Part shown: positions 1 to 9,886 of the stretch, in pieces | Layout of the letters: every line of letters begins with the position of its first letter | How positions within the stretch are numbered: position 1 is the first letter of the stretch | NCBI RefSeq assembly: GCF_900115905.1 | Contig: NZ_FOYD01000006.1 | Span: 62,001 to 126,000, forward strand | DNA: 64,000 nt | Source of the DNA: Halopseudomonas formosensis | GTDB taxonomy: Bacteria; Pseudomonadota; Gammaproteobacteria; Pseudomonadales; Pseudomonadaceae | Reading direction: 5' to 3' | Notes under the pieces: model-generated | Told to the model about the DNA's origin: nothing | What the model saw: only the letters and a program-made list of their open reading frames with translations | Database searches by the model: none | Made by a program: the position numbers and the translations under genes

Positions 1-872
1 CCGACATGGGCGCTGATCACGTCGCGCAGGGCGCCCTGGGCCCACTGGCCCTGGCGGATGCCCTGGATGATCTCGTTCCCCAGGGACGCATCCTCGAGCA
101 TCATCAGGTAGACGTCGAACAGGGCCAGTTCTTCCGGCCGCAACTGGGCCGAGAGCTTCTTCGCCAGCTGGCGGATATCCGCCCGCACCGCTTCGACCGC
201 GCGGCGATACAAAGCGATCTCGGCATCCACATCCTTGATCTCCTTGTCCGGAACGGACTTGAGATCCGCCGGCGGCAACATCACCACCGCGCGGCCGATG
301 GCCACGCCCGGTGCGCCGGGAACAGCGTCGAACCGGGTATCCTGGATGACCTCGCCACTCCAGCTCAGGCCACGGATGGCACCGGTGGCCTCGGCGTGGG
401 CAATCACCCCGGAGAGCTGGGCACTCATGGTGACCAGGAAGGATTCCTCCACCTCATCAAACAGCCGGCGCTCCTTCTGCTGGATGACCAGCACGCCCAT
501 CACCCGCCGGTGGTGGATGATGGGAACCCCGAGGAAGGAGGTATAGCGCTCCTCGCCGGTCTCGGCAAAGTAGCGGAAACGGGGATGCGAGGCGGCGTCT
601 TCGAGGTTCACCGGCTCCTCGCGGACACCGACATAACCGACCAGACCCTCGTTGCTGGCCAGGCTCACCACCCCGATGGCGCTCTTGTTCAGGCCCTCGG
701 TGGCCATCAGCTCATAGCGATCGGTATCGGGATTGAGCAGATAGACCGAGCAGACGTGGGTCTCCATCGCCTCGCGCACCCGCTTGACGATGATATCCAG
801 CGCGGTGGCCAGGTCCTTGGCGGAGTTGACCTCCTGAACGATACGCCGCAGCGTACTGAGCATGTTCAGCAT
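1..872 (-). CDS. ptsP: PtsP, phosphoenolpyruvate-protein phosphotransferase of the nitrogen PTS (5' part only)
   Basis: The first 290 codons are present and the gene runs off the left edge. EI-Ntr takes phosphate from PEP and passes it to NPr, feeding the nitrogen-related regulatory PTS in the cytoplasm. The visible part has an N-terminal GAF domain (about residues 5-160; it begins [20 protein letters not shown]) followed by the start of the PEP-utilising region (PGAPGVAIGRAVV near 180). The catalytic His and C-terminal barrel lie outside the window. The ATG overlaps the rppH stop by one base (TGATG), so the two genes are translationally coupled, as in Pseudomonas. GAF plus EI separates it from the sugar-PTS enzyme PtsI. 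Confidence 0.93.
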   Translation of the reverse strand, partial: MLNMLSTLRRIVQEVNSAKDLATALDIIVKRVREAMETHVCSVYLLNPDTDRYELMATEGLNKSAIGVVSLASNEGLVGYVGVREEPVNLEDAASHPRFRYFAETGEERYTSFLGVPIIHHRRVMGVLVIQQKERRLFDEVEESFLVTMSAQLSGVIAHAEATGAIRGLSWSGEVIQDTRFDAVPGAPGVAIGRAVVMLPPADLKSVPDKEIKDVDAEIALYRRAVEAVRADIRQLAKKLSAQLRPEELALFDVYLMMLEDASLGNEIIQGIRQGQWAQGALRDVISAHV

Positions 873-1357
873 CAGCTGAACTCATCGAGGGGCAGCCGGG
901 GGGCAAGTTCCTTCATGGCCCGACGGTAGACGTCGCGCTTGAAGGACACGACCTGCCCCAGCGGATACCAGTAGCTGACCCAGCGCCAGCCATCGAACTC
1001 GGGCTTGGCGGTCCGGGTCATGCACACGCGTTCATCGGCACAGGTCAGACGCAGCAGGAACCACTTCTGCTTCTGGCCCACGCAAACCGGTTGGGAATGG
1101 CTGCGGATCAACCGCTGCGGCAGACGATACCGCAGCCAGCCCCGGGTACAGCCGAGTATCTCCACATCGCCGGGCAGCAGCCCGACCTCCTCGTGGAGCT
1201 CGCGATACAGCGCCTGCTCGGGGTCCTCATCGCGGCGTATGCCGCCCTGGGGAAACTGCCAGGCGTCCTGACCGATACGCCGGGCCCAGAGCACCTGCCC
1301 GGACCCGTTGGTCAGGATGATGCCTACATTGGGACGAAAGCCGTCGGAGTCGATCAC
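872..1357 (-). CDS. rppH: RppH, RNA 5' pyrophosphohydrolase
   Basis: Nudix hydrolase that removes pyrophosphate from the 5' triphosphate of mRNAs, starting RNase E-dependent decay. A complete Nudix box runs from Gly38 to Leu60 (GGI...REL.EEVGL), and the family N-terminus (I)[15 protein letters not shown] is present. I chose the GTG start at 1357 because AAGGA lies 7 bases upstream and the product then begins MIDSDGF like E. coli MIDDDGY. An in-frame ATG two codons earlier has almost no room for that ribosome site. The product is 161 residues, slightly shorter than the enteric protein. It lies directly upstream of ptsP and is divergent from a SerB-like phosphatase. Confidence 0.95.
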   Translation of the reverse strand: MIDSDGFRPNVGIILTNGSGQVLWARRIGQDAWQFPQGGIRRDEDPEQALYRELHEEVGLLPGDVEILGCTRGWLRYRLPQRLIRSHSQPVCVGQKQKWFLLRLTCADERVCMTRTAKPEFDGWRWVSYWYPLGQVVSFKRDVYRRAMKELAPRLPLDEFS

Positions 1358-1499
1358 TGCCATATCCTTGTGTGAGTTCCACTGCATTGTTCCACAAAGA
1401 CGCGCGTACCAGCAATTGCCCGTGGGCGCCAGTCGCGCATTTATTCCGCAGCTGGATTATCCTTGCGCCTCAGCCCGATTCAGTAGACAGGAGCGCACC

Positions 1500-2156
1500 G
1501 TGGCACTGGCCATCTTCGACCTTGATAACACCCTGCTGGGGACCGACAGTGACAACGCCTGGGGCGAATTCGCCGTGGCGCGGGGCATAGTCGATGCGGA
1601 AACCTACGGCACGCTGAACACCCGGTTCTTCAACGACTATCTGGACGGCAAGCTGGACGTCAACGCCTATCTGGAGTTCTGCCTGGAGCCCCTGTCGCGC
1701 TACAGCCGCGAGGAACTGGAGCGCTGGCATGCGTTGTTCATGGAGGAGAAGATCGAGCCCTTCATCCTGCCCAGGGCCATCGAGCTGGTGCGGCGCCATG
1801 AACAGGCCGGCGACACCACCCTGATCATCACCGCCACCAACCGCTTCGTCGCCGGTCCCATCGGCCGCCGCTATGGGATCGATATCATGCTGGCCTCCGA
1901 ATGCGAGGAGATCGACGGGCGCTACACCGGCAAACCCTGCGATATCCCCTGCTTCCGCGAGGGCAAGATCACCCGCCTGCAGCGCTGGCTGGAGGAAACC
2001 GGCCATGATCTCAAGGGCGCTTATTTCTACAGTGACTCACGCAACGACCTGCCGCTGCTGTCCCTGGTGGACAACCCGGTGGCGGTGGATCCGGACGATG
2101 TCCTGCTGGCCCATGCCCGTGAGCATGGCTGGCCGGTGATCAGCCTGCGCGATTGA
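1500..2156 (+). CDS. HAD-superfamily (SerB-like) phosphatase
   Basis: A 218-residue cytoplasmic HAD IB phosphohydrolase. Motif I is IFDLDNTLLG with nucleophile Asp7 and Asp9. Motif II is in LIITATNRF, and motif III/IV is YSDSRNDLPLL (Asp179, Asp183). The IB subfamily includes phosphoserine phosphatase, histidinol-phosphatase and lipid phosphatases; the sequence does not settle the substrate. The GTG start is preceded by AGGAG at good spacing (agacaggagcgcacc). The gene is divergent from rppH, the neighbourhood seen in Pseudomonas (HAD-rppH-ptsP). Confidence 0.85.
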   Translation: MALAIFDLDNTLLGTDSDNAWGEFAVARGIVDAETYGTLNTRFFNDYLDGKLDVNAYLEFCLEPLSRYSREELERWHALFMEEKIEPFILPRAIELVRRHEQAGDTTLIITATNRFVAGPIGRRYGIDIMLASECEEIDGRYTGKPCDIPCFREGKITRLQRWLEETGHDLKGAYFYSDSRNDLPLLSLVDNPVAVDPDDVLLAHAREHGWPVISLRD

Positions 2157-2159
2157 GCG

Positions 2160-2185
2160 GGTTGCCGGGTCCGATCCCGGCAACC
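2160..2185. terminator. Perfect hairpin between convergent genes (terminator-like)
   Basis: A 10-bp perfect inverted repeat (GGTTGCCGGG / CCCGGCAACC) with a 6-base loop, starting 3 bases after the phosphatase stop and lying between that gene and convergent rlmI. No T-run follows on either strand, so intrinsic termination is plausible but not certain; it may protect mRNA 3' ends. Confidence 0.5.
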
Positions 2186-2261
2186 GAGGTCGGGTTGACG
2201 AGCACCTGCTCGCCGGCAACTCCGCGGGCGCGGCCCGGCGCGGAGCAACCGCAATACCTCA

Positions 2262-3455
2262 TCAGACCGGCAGTACGCGGCAGAAGAACGCCTTGATGTA
2301 GCTGGTCTCGGGAATCGCCGGATGTACCGGGTGGTCGGCGCCCTGGAAGCCCCGTTCGGTGATGATCAGGTGACGGTCCAGGTGGCGGCTGGCCGCCAGC
2401 AGCATGTCGCGCAGGCTGTTTTCGGCCAGATGCATGGAGCAGGAGGCCGAAATCAGAATCCCATCGCGGTTGAGCAGGCGCATGGCCTGTTCGTTCAGAC
2501 GACGGTAGGCAGCCTCGCCATTGCGGATATCCTTGCGCTTCTTGATGAAGGCCGGCGGATCGGCAATGACGACGTCGAACTTCTCCCCGGCACCCTTGAG
2601 CTCGCGCAGGGCGTCCATGACATCCCCCTCGACCACGCTCATGCGTTCGGCAACACCGTTGAGTTCGGCATTGTGCTCGACCAGATCCAGCGCCGGCGCC
2701 GAGCTGTCGACACACATCACCTCACTGGCACCGAAGGCCGCCGCCTGCACACCCCAGCCTCCGATATAGCTGTACAGATCCAGCACCCGCTTGCCGGCGA
2801 CATAGGGCGCCAGGCGCGCCCGGTTCATGCGATGGTCATAGAACCAGCCGGTCTTCTGGCCGCTGTGCACCGGGGCTTCGAAGTGCACCCCGTTCTCCTC
2901 GACCGCGACCCGCTCGGGCATCTGCCCGTGTACCACCTCGACATAGCTGGCCAGATTCTCTGCCTTGCGTGCACCACCGTCGTTGCGCAGCAGGATGCCC
3001 TCGGGTCTGAGCACCTGCACCAGCGCCTCGACGATCTCTCCGCGCACCCGCTCCATGCCGGGGGTGGTGATCTGCACTACCAGATAGTCGGCGAAACGAT
3101 CCACCACCAGTCCGGGCAGCAGGTCCGAATCCCCGTAAACCAGACGGTAGAAGGGTTTGTCGAACAGCCGCTCACGCAGGCTCAGGGCGATCTTGATGCG
3201 GTGCACCAGCAGGGACTTGTCCAGACCATGCCTGGCCTCACGGCTGTGCAGCCGGGCACAGATCAGATTGTCGGGACTTACCGTGGCCAGACCCAGCAGC
3301 TTGCCCGAGGCATTGAGCACCTGCACCTCGTCGCCGGCAGCCAGGGCGGTCAGCGGCGTCTGCGCGGTATCCACCTCGTTGCTGAATACCCACAGGTGGC
3401 CGGCGCGCAGGCGACGGTCACAGTTGGATTTGAGGCGCAGGGTGGGCAGATTCAT
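2262..3455 (-). CDS. rlmI: RlmI, 23S rRNA m5C1962 methyltransferase
   Basis: A 397-residue SAM-dependent methyltransferase expected to methylate C1962 of 23S rRNA. An N-terminal PUA-like RNA-binding part (LRLKSNCDRRLRAGHLWVFSNEV) is followed by a Rossmann methyltransferase domain with motif I VLDLYSYIGGWGVQAA, motif IV VIADPPAFIKKRKD and a catalytic-type Cys in SASCSMHL. Length matches E. coli RlmI (YccW). The ATG at 3455 has GGAGAG upstream. A TATACT -10-like hexamer (3498-3503, minus strand) lies about 45 bases before the ATG and suggests a promoter of its own after mgtE. Confidence 0.92.
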   Translation of the reverse strand: MNLPTLRLKSNCDRRLRAGHLWVFSNEVDTAQTPLTALAAGDEVQVLNASGKLLGLATVSPDNLICARLHSREARHGLDKSLLVHRIKIALSLRERLFDKPFYRLVYGDSDLLPGLVVDRFADYLVVQITTPGMERVRGEIVEALVQVLRPEGILLRNDGGARKAENLASYVEVVHGQMPERVAVEENGVHFEAPVHSGQKTGWFYDHRMNRARLAPYVAGKRVLDLYSYIGGWGVQAAAFGASEVMCVDSSAPALDLVEHNAELNGVAERMSVVEGDVMDALRELKGAGEKFDVVIADPPAFIKKRKDIRNGEAAYRRLNEQAMRLLNRDGILISASCSMHLAENSLRDMLLAASRHLDRHLIITERGFQGADHPVHPAIPETSYIKAFFCRVLPV

Positions 3456-3566
3456 GCTGATCTCTCCGGGTGGCAGGCGTGAAGGGCTCGGGGCGGCAGT
3501 ATAGCGGCAGCAGGGTCCCGCGTCTGCGACCAGACTCAATGGACGCTGAGCCAGCCGCGCCCTGCC

Positions 3567-5189
3567 TCAGATCAGAAACAGGGTCGCCAGCCCGAGGAAG
3601 GAGGAGAAGCCGACCACATCGGTGACCGCCATCAGCACCATGCTGCCGGCCAGCGCGGGATCTATGCCGAAGCGCCGCAGGATCAGTGGTATCAGCAACC
3701 CGGCCAGAACCGCGCAGACCAGGTTGATCAGGATCGCCAGGCCTATCACCCAGCCGATGCCCAGATCCCCGAACCAGATGATGGCCACCGCTGCCACCAG
3801 CAGCGCCCATAACACGCCGTTGAGCGTACCTATGCCCAGCTCCTTGCCCAGCAGCACCCGCAGGTTGCCGGTATCCACCTGGCCGAGCGCCAGACCGCGG
3901 ATGACCAGGGTCAGGGTCTGGCTGCCGGCGATGCCGCCCATGCTCGCTACCACCGGCATGAGCACCGCCAGCGCCACTATCTGTTCCAGCGCCCCCTGGA
4001 ACTGGCCGATCACCGAGGCGGCCAGGAAGGCTGTGATCAGATTGCAGCCCAGCCAGACGGAGCGGCGGCGGGTACTGGTGAGGATGGGCGCGAACATGTC
4101 CGCCTCGTCGTCCAGACCGGCCATACCCATGATCGCCCGCTCGGAATCGTCCCGGATGCTGTCCATCACGTCGTCCACCGTGATGCGTCCGAGCAGCACA
4201 CCATCCTCGCTGACCACCGCCGCCGAGAGCATGTCCAGATCCTCGAACTGGCGCGCCACCTCCTGGCTGCTCATCAGTACGTCGAGCGGCTTGAACTCGG
4301 CGTCCATCACATCCCGCACCAGCTCGTCGGCCATGCTGGTGACCAGCCGGCTCAGGCGCAGCACGCCCTGATAACGGTTCTCCCGGTCTACCACCATGAG
4401 CTTGTCGGTATGGTCGGGCAGATCCTCGAGCAGACGCAGGTAGCGCAGCACCGAGCCGACCTTGACGTCCGCGCGCACCGAGATGTGGTCGATGTTCATC
4501 AGACCACCGGCCGAGTCCTCGGGGTAGGACAGCATGTCCGCCAGTTGCTGCCGCTTCTTCACATCCATCGACAGCAGCAGCTGCCGGCCGGGGCCGAAGG
4601 GCAGTGCCTGGATCAGGTCCACCAGGTCATCGAGATCCAGCTGGCGCGCGGCTTCGAGCAGCTCGGCGTCGGACATCTCCAGGGCCAGACTGGCGGCCAC
4701 TTCCTCACGCAGATGGACCAGGATCTGACCGGCCCGGGCGCTGTCCAGCCGTGACCAGATGCTGCTGCGCTCCCCGGGAGGCAGGGACTCGAGCAGGCCT
4801 GCGGCCTGGGACGGGTGCAGCAGGGCAAAGACCTTCAGCGCCCGCTTGAAGCGACCGGCCTCCAGGGCCTCGCGCACTATGGCGATGGGGCTGATGTCGG
4901 TCTCGTCCTCGCTGTCGAGCAGGGCTTCGAGCTGGTTGTCGTCGCTGTTGACCTGCAGGCGCTCGGCCAGGGCCGGATCCAGCAGTTCGAGAATGGCCGG
5001 CTCTTCGACGTCCCCGATCTGGTCCCAGACGATCTGCTGCTGATCTTCATCAAGCTGCTCCAGCAGCTCGGCGGTTTCCGCCGCCGACAGGTCACGCAGT
5101 ATCCGGCGCACGCGCTTGAGCTTGCCCTTGGCCAGCGCTTCGGCGATGGACTCCTGGGTTTCAGCTGCGACAGGGGTTTCTTCAGTCAT
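3567..5189 (-). CDS. mgtE: MgtE-family Mg2+ transporter (first copy)
   Basis: A 540-residue inner-membrane Mg2+ channel/transporter. It has an N-terminal MgtE_N superhelix (about 20-240), paired CBS domains (about 250-365; AGGLMNIDHISV, then LLGRITVDDVMD), and a C-terminal five-helix pore domain (about 390-540) with SMGGIAGSQTLTLVIRG and VTDVVGFSSFLG. It differs from the second copy at 26052-27395: GGIAGSQ replaces the usual GGNAGSQ, the N-terminal extension is longer, and the last helices are divergent, so it may differ in gating or ion preference. It lies upstream of rlmI on the same strand and downstream of gcvP. Confidence 0.92.
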   Translation of the reverse strand: MTEETPVAAETQESIAEALAKGKLKRVRRILRDLSAAETAELLEQLDEDQQQIVWDQIGDVEEPAILELLDPALAERLQVNSDDNQLEALLDSEDETDISPIAIVREALEAGRFKRALKVFALLHPSQAAGLLESLPPGERSSIWSRLDSARAGQILVHLREEVAASLALEMSDAELLEAARQLDLDDLVDLIQALPFGPGRQLLLSMDVKKRQQLADMLSYPEDSAGGLMNIDHISVRADVKVGSVLRYLRLLEDLPDHTDKLMVVDRENRYQGVLRLSRLVTSMADELVRDVMDAEFKPLDVLMSSQEVARQFEDLDMLSAAVVSEDGVLLGRITVDDVMDSIRDDSERAIMGMAGLDDEADMFAPILTSTRRRSVWLGCNLITAFLAASVIGQFQGALEQIVALAVLMPVVASMGGIAGSQTLTLVIRGLALGQVDTGNLRVLLGKELGIGTLNGVLWALLVAAVAIIWFGDLGIGWVIGLAILINLVCAVLAGLLIPLILRRFGIDPALAGSMVLMAVTDVVGFSSFLGLATLFLI

Positions 5190-5286
5190 GGCGCGTTTCC
5201 GTCAGGCGGTGGATCGGTTGACGCGCCACCGCGCCTCCGGGTTACAGGCAGGCGTGGCGGCAAGGCTCCTAAAATACCACAACGGG

Positions 5287-5323
5287 ACGCTCCCAGGCGC
5301 GTGGCAGACTGCCCCGGGAGCGT
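5287..5323. terminator. Hairpin downstream of gcvP
   Basis: Arms ACGCTCCC (5287-5294) and GGGAGCGT (5316-5323) enclose a 21-base loop holding a short inner hairpin (GGCA..TGCC). It starts just past the gcvP stop on the minus strand and could end the gcv transcript. No long T-run follows, so termination strength is uncertain. Confidence 0.4.
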
Positions 5324-5333
5324 GGGCGCCCCC

Positions 5334-8219
5334 CTACTGCGCCCACTCCTCCACTGGCGGGCAGGCGCAGAACAGATTGCGGTCGCCATAGACATTATCG
5401 ATGCGGTTGACCACCGGCCAGTACTTGTTGGCGGCCACCCAGGGCAAGGGAAATACCGCCTGTTCCCTGGAATAGCTGCGCTGCCAGTCGCCGGTGAGGT
5501 CGGCCATGACGTGCGGCGCCAGGCGCAACGGGTTGTCCTCACCGTCCCATTGCCCCTGCTCGACCCGGGCGATCTCTTCGCGGATGGTCAGCATGGCGTC
5601 GATGAAACGGTCCAGCTCCGCCTTCGACTCGCTCTCGGTGGGCTCCACCATCAGGGTGCCCGGGACCGGGAAGGACATGGTGGGCGCATGGAAGCCGAAG
5701 TCCATCAGGCGTTTGGCAATGTCCTCTTCGGTGATGCCGGTGGCCGCCTTGAGCGGGCGTATGTCGAGAATGCACTCGTGGGCAACCCAGCCATTGCGCC
5801 CGCTGTAGAGCACGGGATAGGCCTGGCCCAGCCGCCGGGCAATGTAGTTGGCATTGAGAATGGCTATTTCCGTGGCCCGGCGCAGGCCACGACCACCCAT
5901 GAGTGCGATATAGGTCCAGCTGATCGGCAATATGCTGGCACTGCCCCAGGGCGCGGCGCTGACCGCGTCGTTCTCGGGGTCCGGGCCGTCCAGAGGCACC
6001 ACCACGTGATTGGCCACATAGGGCGCCAGGTGCGCCTTGACACCGATCGGCCCCATGCCCGGACCACCGCCCCCATGGGGAATGCAGAAGGTCTTGTGCA
6101 GATTCATGTGCGACACGTCGGCACCGAAATCCGCCGGGCGGGCCAGACCCACCAGGGCATTGAGATTGGCGCCATCCATGTACACCTGCCCGCCGTACCG
6201 GTGCACTATGTCGCAGATCTCGCCTATCCCCTCCTCGTACACGCCGTGGGTCGAAGGGTAGGTGATCATCAGGCAGGACAGGTGCTCGGAATGGGCCTCG
6301 GCTTTGGCCCGCAGATCGTCGATATTGACGTTACCCTGCTCGTCGCAGGCCACCAGCACCACACGCATGCCGGCCATCTGTGCCGAGGCCGGGTTGGTAC
6401 CGTGGGCCGAGGTCGGAATGAGACAGACATCCCGGTGGCCGTTGCCATTGGCCTCGTGAAACTTGCGGATCGCCAGCAGTCCGGCGTATTCGCCCTGGGC
6501 ACCGGAGTTGGGCTGCATGCAGATGGCATCGAAGCCGGTGATGGCCCGCAGCATGGTTTCCAGCTCGTCGATCAGCTGACGGTAGCCGGCAGCCTGTTCC
6601 CGAGGCGCAAAGGGATGCATGCGGGCGAATTCCGGCCAGGTGATGGGAATCATCTCGCTGGTGGCATTGAGTTTCATGGTACAGGAGCCCAGCGGGATCA
6701 TTGCATGATCCAGCGCCAGGTCGCGGTTCTGCAGCGACTTGATATAGCGCAGCATGGCCGTCTCGGAGTGGTGACTGTTGAACACCGGATGTGTCAACAG
6801 GGGCGAACGGCGCTGCAGCGACAGGGGAATGCCGGTGTCGGCGCCGCGCACCGCCAGATCCAGCGCCTCCACCTCCTGACCATGGGCGTCCCCGGCAAAA
6901 CACTGCAGCAGGGCCGCCACCGTGGCCGCCGTGCTGGTCTCGTCCAGACTTACTCCCAGGTGATCGGTATCGATCAGCCGCAGATTGATACGCAGGGACC
7001 GCGCGCGGCCGACAATCAGCCGGGCCTGGCCCGGCACCCTGAGTGTCAGGGTGTCGAAGAAGTGCCGGTTGCTGCGCGTGATGCCACAGCGTTCCAGACC
7101 CAGGGCGAGGATGGCGGTCAGCCGGTGCACCCGCTCGGCGATGGTCCGCAGTCCCTCCGGGCCGTGGTACACCGCGTAGAATCCGGCGATATTGGCCAGC
7201 AGTACCTGAGCGGTGCAGATATTGGAGTTGGCTTTCTCGCGGCGGATGTGCTGCTCCCGGGTCTGCAGCGCCATGCGCAGCGCCCGGCGGCCACGGCTGT
7301 CCACCGATACCCCGATGATGCGCCCGGGCATGGCCCGCTTGTACTCATCCCGAGTCGCAAAGAAGGCGGCGTGGGGGCCGCCGTAGCCCATGGGGACACC
7401 GAAACGCTGGGAGGAGCCGAACACCACGTCCGCGCCCAGTTCCCCGGGCGGGGTCAGCAATACCAGGCTCAGGGGGTCGGCCGCCACGCACGCCAGGCCA
7501 TGCTGCGCCTGGACCTGCTCGATCAATGGCCGCAGATCGCGGACCTCGCCCCAGGTGGTGGTGTACTGCAACACCGCACCGAATACCGGATGGTCCTGCA
7601 ACTGCGCGACGTCCCCGACGATCAGCTCGAAACCGAAGGCCTCGGCCCGGGTGCGCACCACCGAGATGGTCTGCGGGTGACAGTCCTGGTCGATGAAGAA
7701 CGCGTTGCTCGGACTGCGCGCCACCCGCCGCGCCAGGGTCATGGCCTCGGCGGCAGCGGTGGCCTCGTCCAGCAGCGAGGCGTTGGCCAGCTGCATCCCG
7801 GTCAGGTCCAGGGTCAGCTGCTGGAAGTTGAGCAGCGCCTCCAGCCGGCCCTGGGAGATCTCCGGCTGATAGGGGGTGTAGGCGGTATACCAGCCCGGAT
7901 TCTCCAGCACGTTGCGCAGTATCACCGGAGGCAGGATGGTGTCGTAATACCCCATGCCGATGCAGGAGGTGAACAACTGATTGCCCGCAGCCATCTCGCG
8001 CAGGCAGGCCAGCACATCGGTCTCGCTGCGCGGGCCGGCCAGTTCCAGGGGACTGTTCAGGCGTATGCTGCGCGGTACCGTCTGGTCGATCAGCTCATCC
8101 AGCGAACTCAGGCCCAGGGTCTGCAGCATGCTGCGCTGCTCCTCGGCGTCCGGACCTATGTGCCGCCGGATGAAGGCATCCTGCTGCTCCAGCTCGGCAA
8201 GACTCCGGGTGGGGTTCAT
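5334..8219 (-). CDS. gcvP: GcvP, glycine dehydrogenase (decarboxylating), P protein
   Basis: A 961-residue PLP enzyme of the glycine cleavage system. It decarboxylates glycine and loads the aminomethyl group onto the lipoyl arm of GcvH. It is a fused two-lobe form: N-lobe begins at FIRRHIGP, C-lobe at HNSLIPLG-type sequence ([17 protein letters not shown]). The PLP lysine is Lys709 in [21 protein letters not shown]. The ATG at 8219 follows AGGAGGTG, one of the best ribosome sites in the window; an upstream in-frame ATG would overlap that site. It is last of a gcvT-gcvH-gcvP operon. Confidence 0.97.
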   Translation of the reverse strand: MNPTRSLAELEQQDAFIRRHIGPDAEEQRSMLQTLGLSSLDELIDQTVPRSIRLNSPLELAGPRSETDVLACLREMAAGNQLFTSCIGMGYYDTILPPVILRNVLENPGWYTAYTPYQPEISQGRLEALLNFQQLTLDLTGMQLANASLLDEATAAAEAMTLARRVARSPSNAFFIDQDCHPQTISVVRTRAEAFGFELIVGDVAQLQDHPVFGAVLQYTTTWGEVRDLRPLIEQVQAQHGLACVAADPLSLVLLTPPGELGADVVFGSSQRFGVPMGYGGPHAAFFATRDEYKRAMPGRIIGVSVDSRGRRALRMALQTREQHIRREKANSNICTAQVLLANIAGFYAVYHGPEGLRTIAERVHRLTAILALGLERCGITRSNRHFFDTLTLRVPGQARLIVGRARSLRINLRLIDTDHLGVSLDETSTAATVAALLQCFAGDAHGQEVEALDLAVRGADTGIPLSLQRRSPLLTHPVFNSHHSETAMLRYIKSLQNRDLALDHAMIPLGSCTMKLNATSEMIPITWPEFARMHPFAPREQAAGYRQLIDELETMLRAITGFDAICMQPNSGAQGEYAGLLAIRKFHEANGNGHRDVCLIPTSAHGTNPASAQMAGMRVVLVACDEQGNVNIDDLRAKAEAHSEHLSCLMITYPSTHGVYEEGIGEICDIVHRYGGQVYMDGANLNALVGLARPADFGADVSHMNLHKTFCIPHGGGGPGMGPIGVKAHLAPYVANHVVVPLDGPDPENDAVSAAPWGSASILPISWTYIALMGGRGLRRATEIAILNANYIARRLGQAYPVLYSGRNGWVAHECILDIRPLKAATGITEEDIAKRLMDFGFHAPTMSFPVPGTLMVEPTESESKAELDRFIDAMLTIREEIARVEQGQWDGEDNPLRLAPHVMADLTGDWQRSYSREQAVFPLPWVAANKYWPVVNRIDNVYGDRNLFCACPPVEEWAQ

Positions 8220-8278
8220 ACGCTCACCTCCTATCAATCGGGACCAGATCCTGTACCGCTGCGCCCGGAGGCGCCGTA

Positions 8279-8659
8279 TCAGAGGCTGGCGAGGTATCCG
8301 TCAGCGTCCAGCAGCTTGTCCAGCTCACTGCTGTCGGTCGGTTTGATCTTGAAGAACCAGGCTTCACCGTAGGGATCGGAGTTCACCAGCTCGGGGGAAT
8401 CGGCCAGTGCCTCGTTGATGGCAACGACCTCACCACTGACCGGCGCGTAGATGTCCGAGGCCGCCTTGACCGATTCAACCACCGCACACTCGTCACCGAC
8501 AGTCAGCTGGCGGCCGACTTCCGGCAGCTCGACGAAGACCACGTCCCCCAGCGCGTCCTGGGCGTGGTGGGTGATGCCCACGGTGATGGTGCCGTCCGCT
8601 TCCTCGCGGCTCCATTCGTGGCTGCTGGCGTAGCGCAGTTCGCTGGGGGTGTTGCTCAT
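8279..8659 (-). CDS. gcvH: GcvH, glycine cleavage H protein
   Basis: A 126-residue lipoyl carrier that shuttles the aminomethyl group between P, T and L proteins. The lipoylation site is Lys65 in [10 protein letters not shown]. Other hallmarks are SSHEW near the start, [12 protein letters not shown], and the C-terminal [12 protein letters not shown]. It sits between gcvT and gcvP, 59 bases before gcvP. The dihydrolipoamide dehydrogenase partner is not in the window. Confidence 0.97.
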   Translation of the reverse strand: MSNTPSELRYASSHEWSREEADGTITVGITHHAQDALGDVVFVELPEVGRQLTVGDECAVVESVKAASDIYAPVSGEVVAINEALADSPELVNSDPYGEAWFFKIKPTDSSELDKLLDADGYLASL

Positions 8660-8725
8660 CTTCTATTGTCCTCGGTGCATGGATGGTGAAGTTCGCTCCG
8701 CCTGGCGGACGCGTTCTCCGTTGAT

Positions 8726-9805
8726 TTAAAAGAGTTTTATGCCGTTGCGCACGAACCCGGGGCGGATTACCTGCACATCGAGCCATTTGCCCCGGATGTC
8801 CACCCGGGCGCTGTCACCGGTGTTGCGGGGCACCCGGGCCAGCGCGATGGAACAGCCCAGGGTCGGGGAAAAGCTGCCGCTGGTGATGACACCCTCGCGG
8901 TCGTCGATCATGACCTTCTGGCCGCTGCGCAGCACTGCACGCTGCTCCAGCACCAGACCGACCTGCCGGGGCAGATCGCCGGCCTGGCGCTGGCGCTCCA
9001 GCGCCCGGCGGCCGATGAAGTCCCGCGTCTCGGGTTCCCAGGCGATGGTCCAGGCCATGTTGGCCGCCAGGGGCGAGGTCTGTTCGTCGATATCGGCGCC
9101 GTAGAGATTCAGTCCGGCCTCCAGTCGCAGGGTATCCCGGGCGCCCAGTCCGCAGGGCTTGCAGCCGGCGCCCTGCAGGGCGTTCCAGAAGGCTGCCGCC
9201 TCCGCGGCCGGCAGCATGATTTCCAGACCGTCCTCGCCGGTATAGCCGGTACAGGCTATGAACCAGTCACCCTCGGCCTGCCCATGGAAGGGTTCGAGCC
9301 GCTCGGCCAGCGCGGCCTGCGCATCTGTCATCACACTGGCGCAACGGGCCCGGGCCAGAGGGCCCTGGACCGCGATCATCGCCAGCTCCCGGCGCTCGGT
9401 CACCTCGACCTGACGCCCGGCAGCCTGGCCGCGGATCCATTCCAGATCACGCTGGCGGGTACCGGCATTGACCACCAGCCGGTAGCCGTCGGCCAGGCGG
9501 TAGACGATGAGGTCGTCGAGGATGCCCCCGTCCGGGTTGAGCATGGCGGTATACAGCGCCCTGCCCGGCGCCTGCAGACGACCGACGTCGTTGGCCAGCA
9601 GGTATTGCAGGAAGGCGGTGGCGTCAGCGCCGGTGATATCCACCACGCCCATGTGAGAAACGTCGAAGATCCCGGCCTCGCGGCGCACCTGATGGTGCTC
9701 CTCGATCTGCGAACCGTAATGCAGTGGCATGTCCCAGCCGCCGAAATCGACCATCCTGGCACCGGTGGCCAGGTGACTGTCATACAGGGGTGTGCGCAGA
9801 CCCAT
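8726..9805 (-). CDS. gcvT: GcvT, aminomethyltransferase (T protein)
   Basis: A 359-residue folate-dependent enzyme that releases ammonia from GcvH and forms 5,10-methylene-THF. It has the GcvT fold with HVGVVDITG-like [13 protein letters not shown] near residue 55 and [11 protein letters not shown] near 190, where the substrate-contacting residues lie. The ATG at 9805 has AAGGAA upstream. It is first in the gcv operon, 81 bases after the iron permease. In that gap a TACAAT -10-like element lies on the minus strand, but no clear -35. I see no tandem glycine riboswitch. Confidence 0.96.
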   Translation of the reverse strand: MGLRTPLYDSHLATGARMVDFGGWDMPLHYGSQIEEHHQVRREAGIFDVSHMGVVDITGADATAFLQYLLANDVGRLQAPGRALYTAMLNPDGGILDDLIVYRLADGYRLVVNAGTRQRDLEWIRGQAAGRQVEVTERRELAMIAVQGPLARARCASVMTDAQAALAERLEPFHGQAEGDWFIACTGYTGEDGLEIMLPAAEAAAFWNALQGAGCKPCGLGARDTLRLEAGLNLYGADIDEQTSPLAANMAWTIAWEPETRDFIGRRALERQRQAGDLPRQVGLVLEQRAVLRSGQKVMIDDREGVITSGSFSPTLGCSIALARVPRNTGDSARVDIRGKWLDVQVIRPGFVRNGIKLF

Positions 9806-9886
9806 GGCGTTGTTCCTTGTTATCTTCGACCCAGTGGCTGATTGTAGCCACAAACGGGGTCCATTGCTCCCTGCGCCGAGCCGCAT

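Noticed and set aside
4815-8372. 1185-codon open frame on the plus strand opposite gcvP
   Set aside because: It lies antisense to an unmistakable GcvP with catalytic lysine and strong ribosome site; its protein is low-complexity (His/Gln/Gly/Arg-rich) as expected for the mirror of GC-rich codons.
9806-9886. Glycine riboswitch before gcvT
   Set aside because: The gap is only 81 bases, too short for a tandem glycine aptamer, and shows no such fold.
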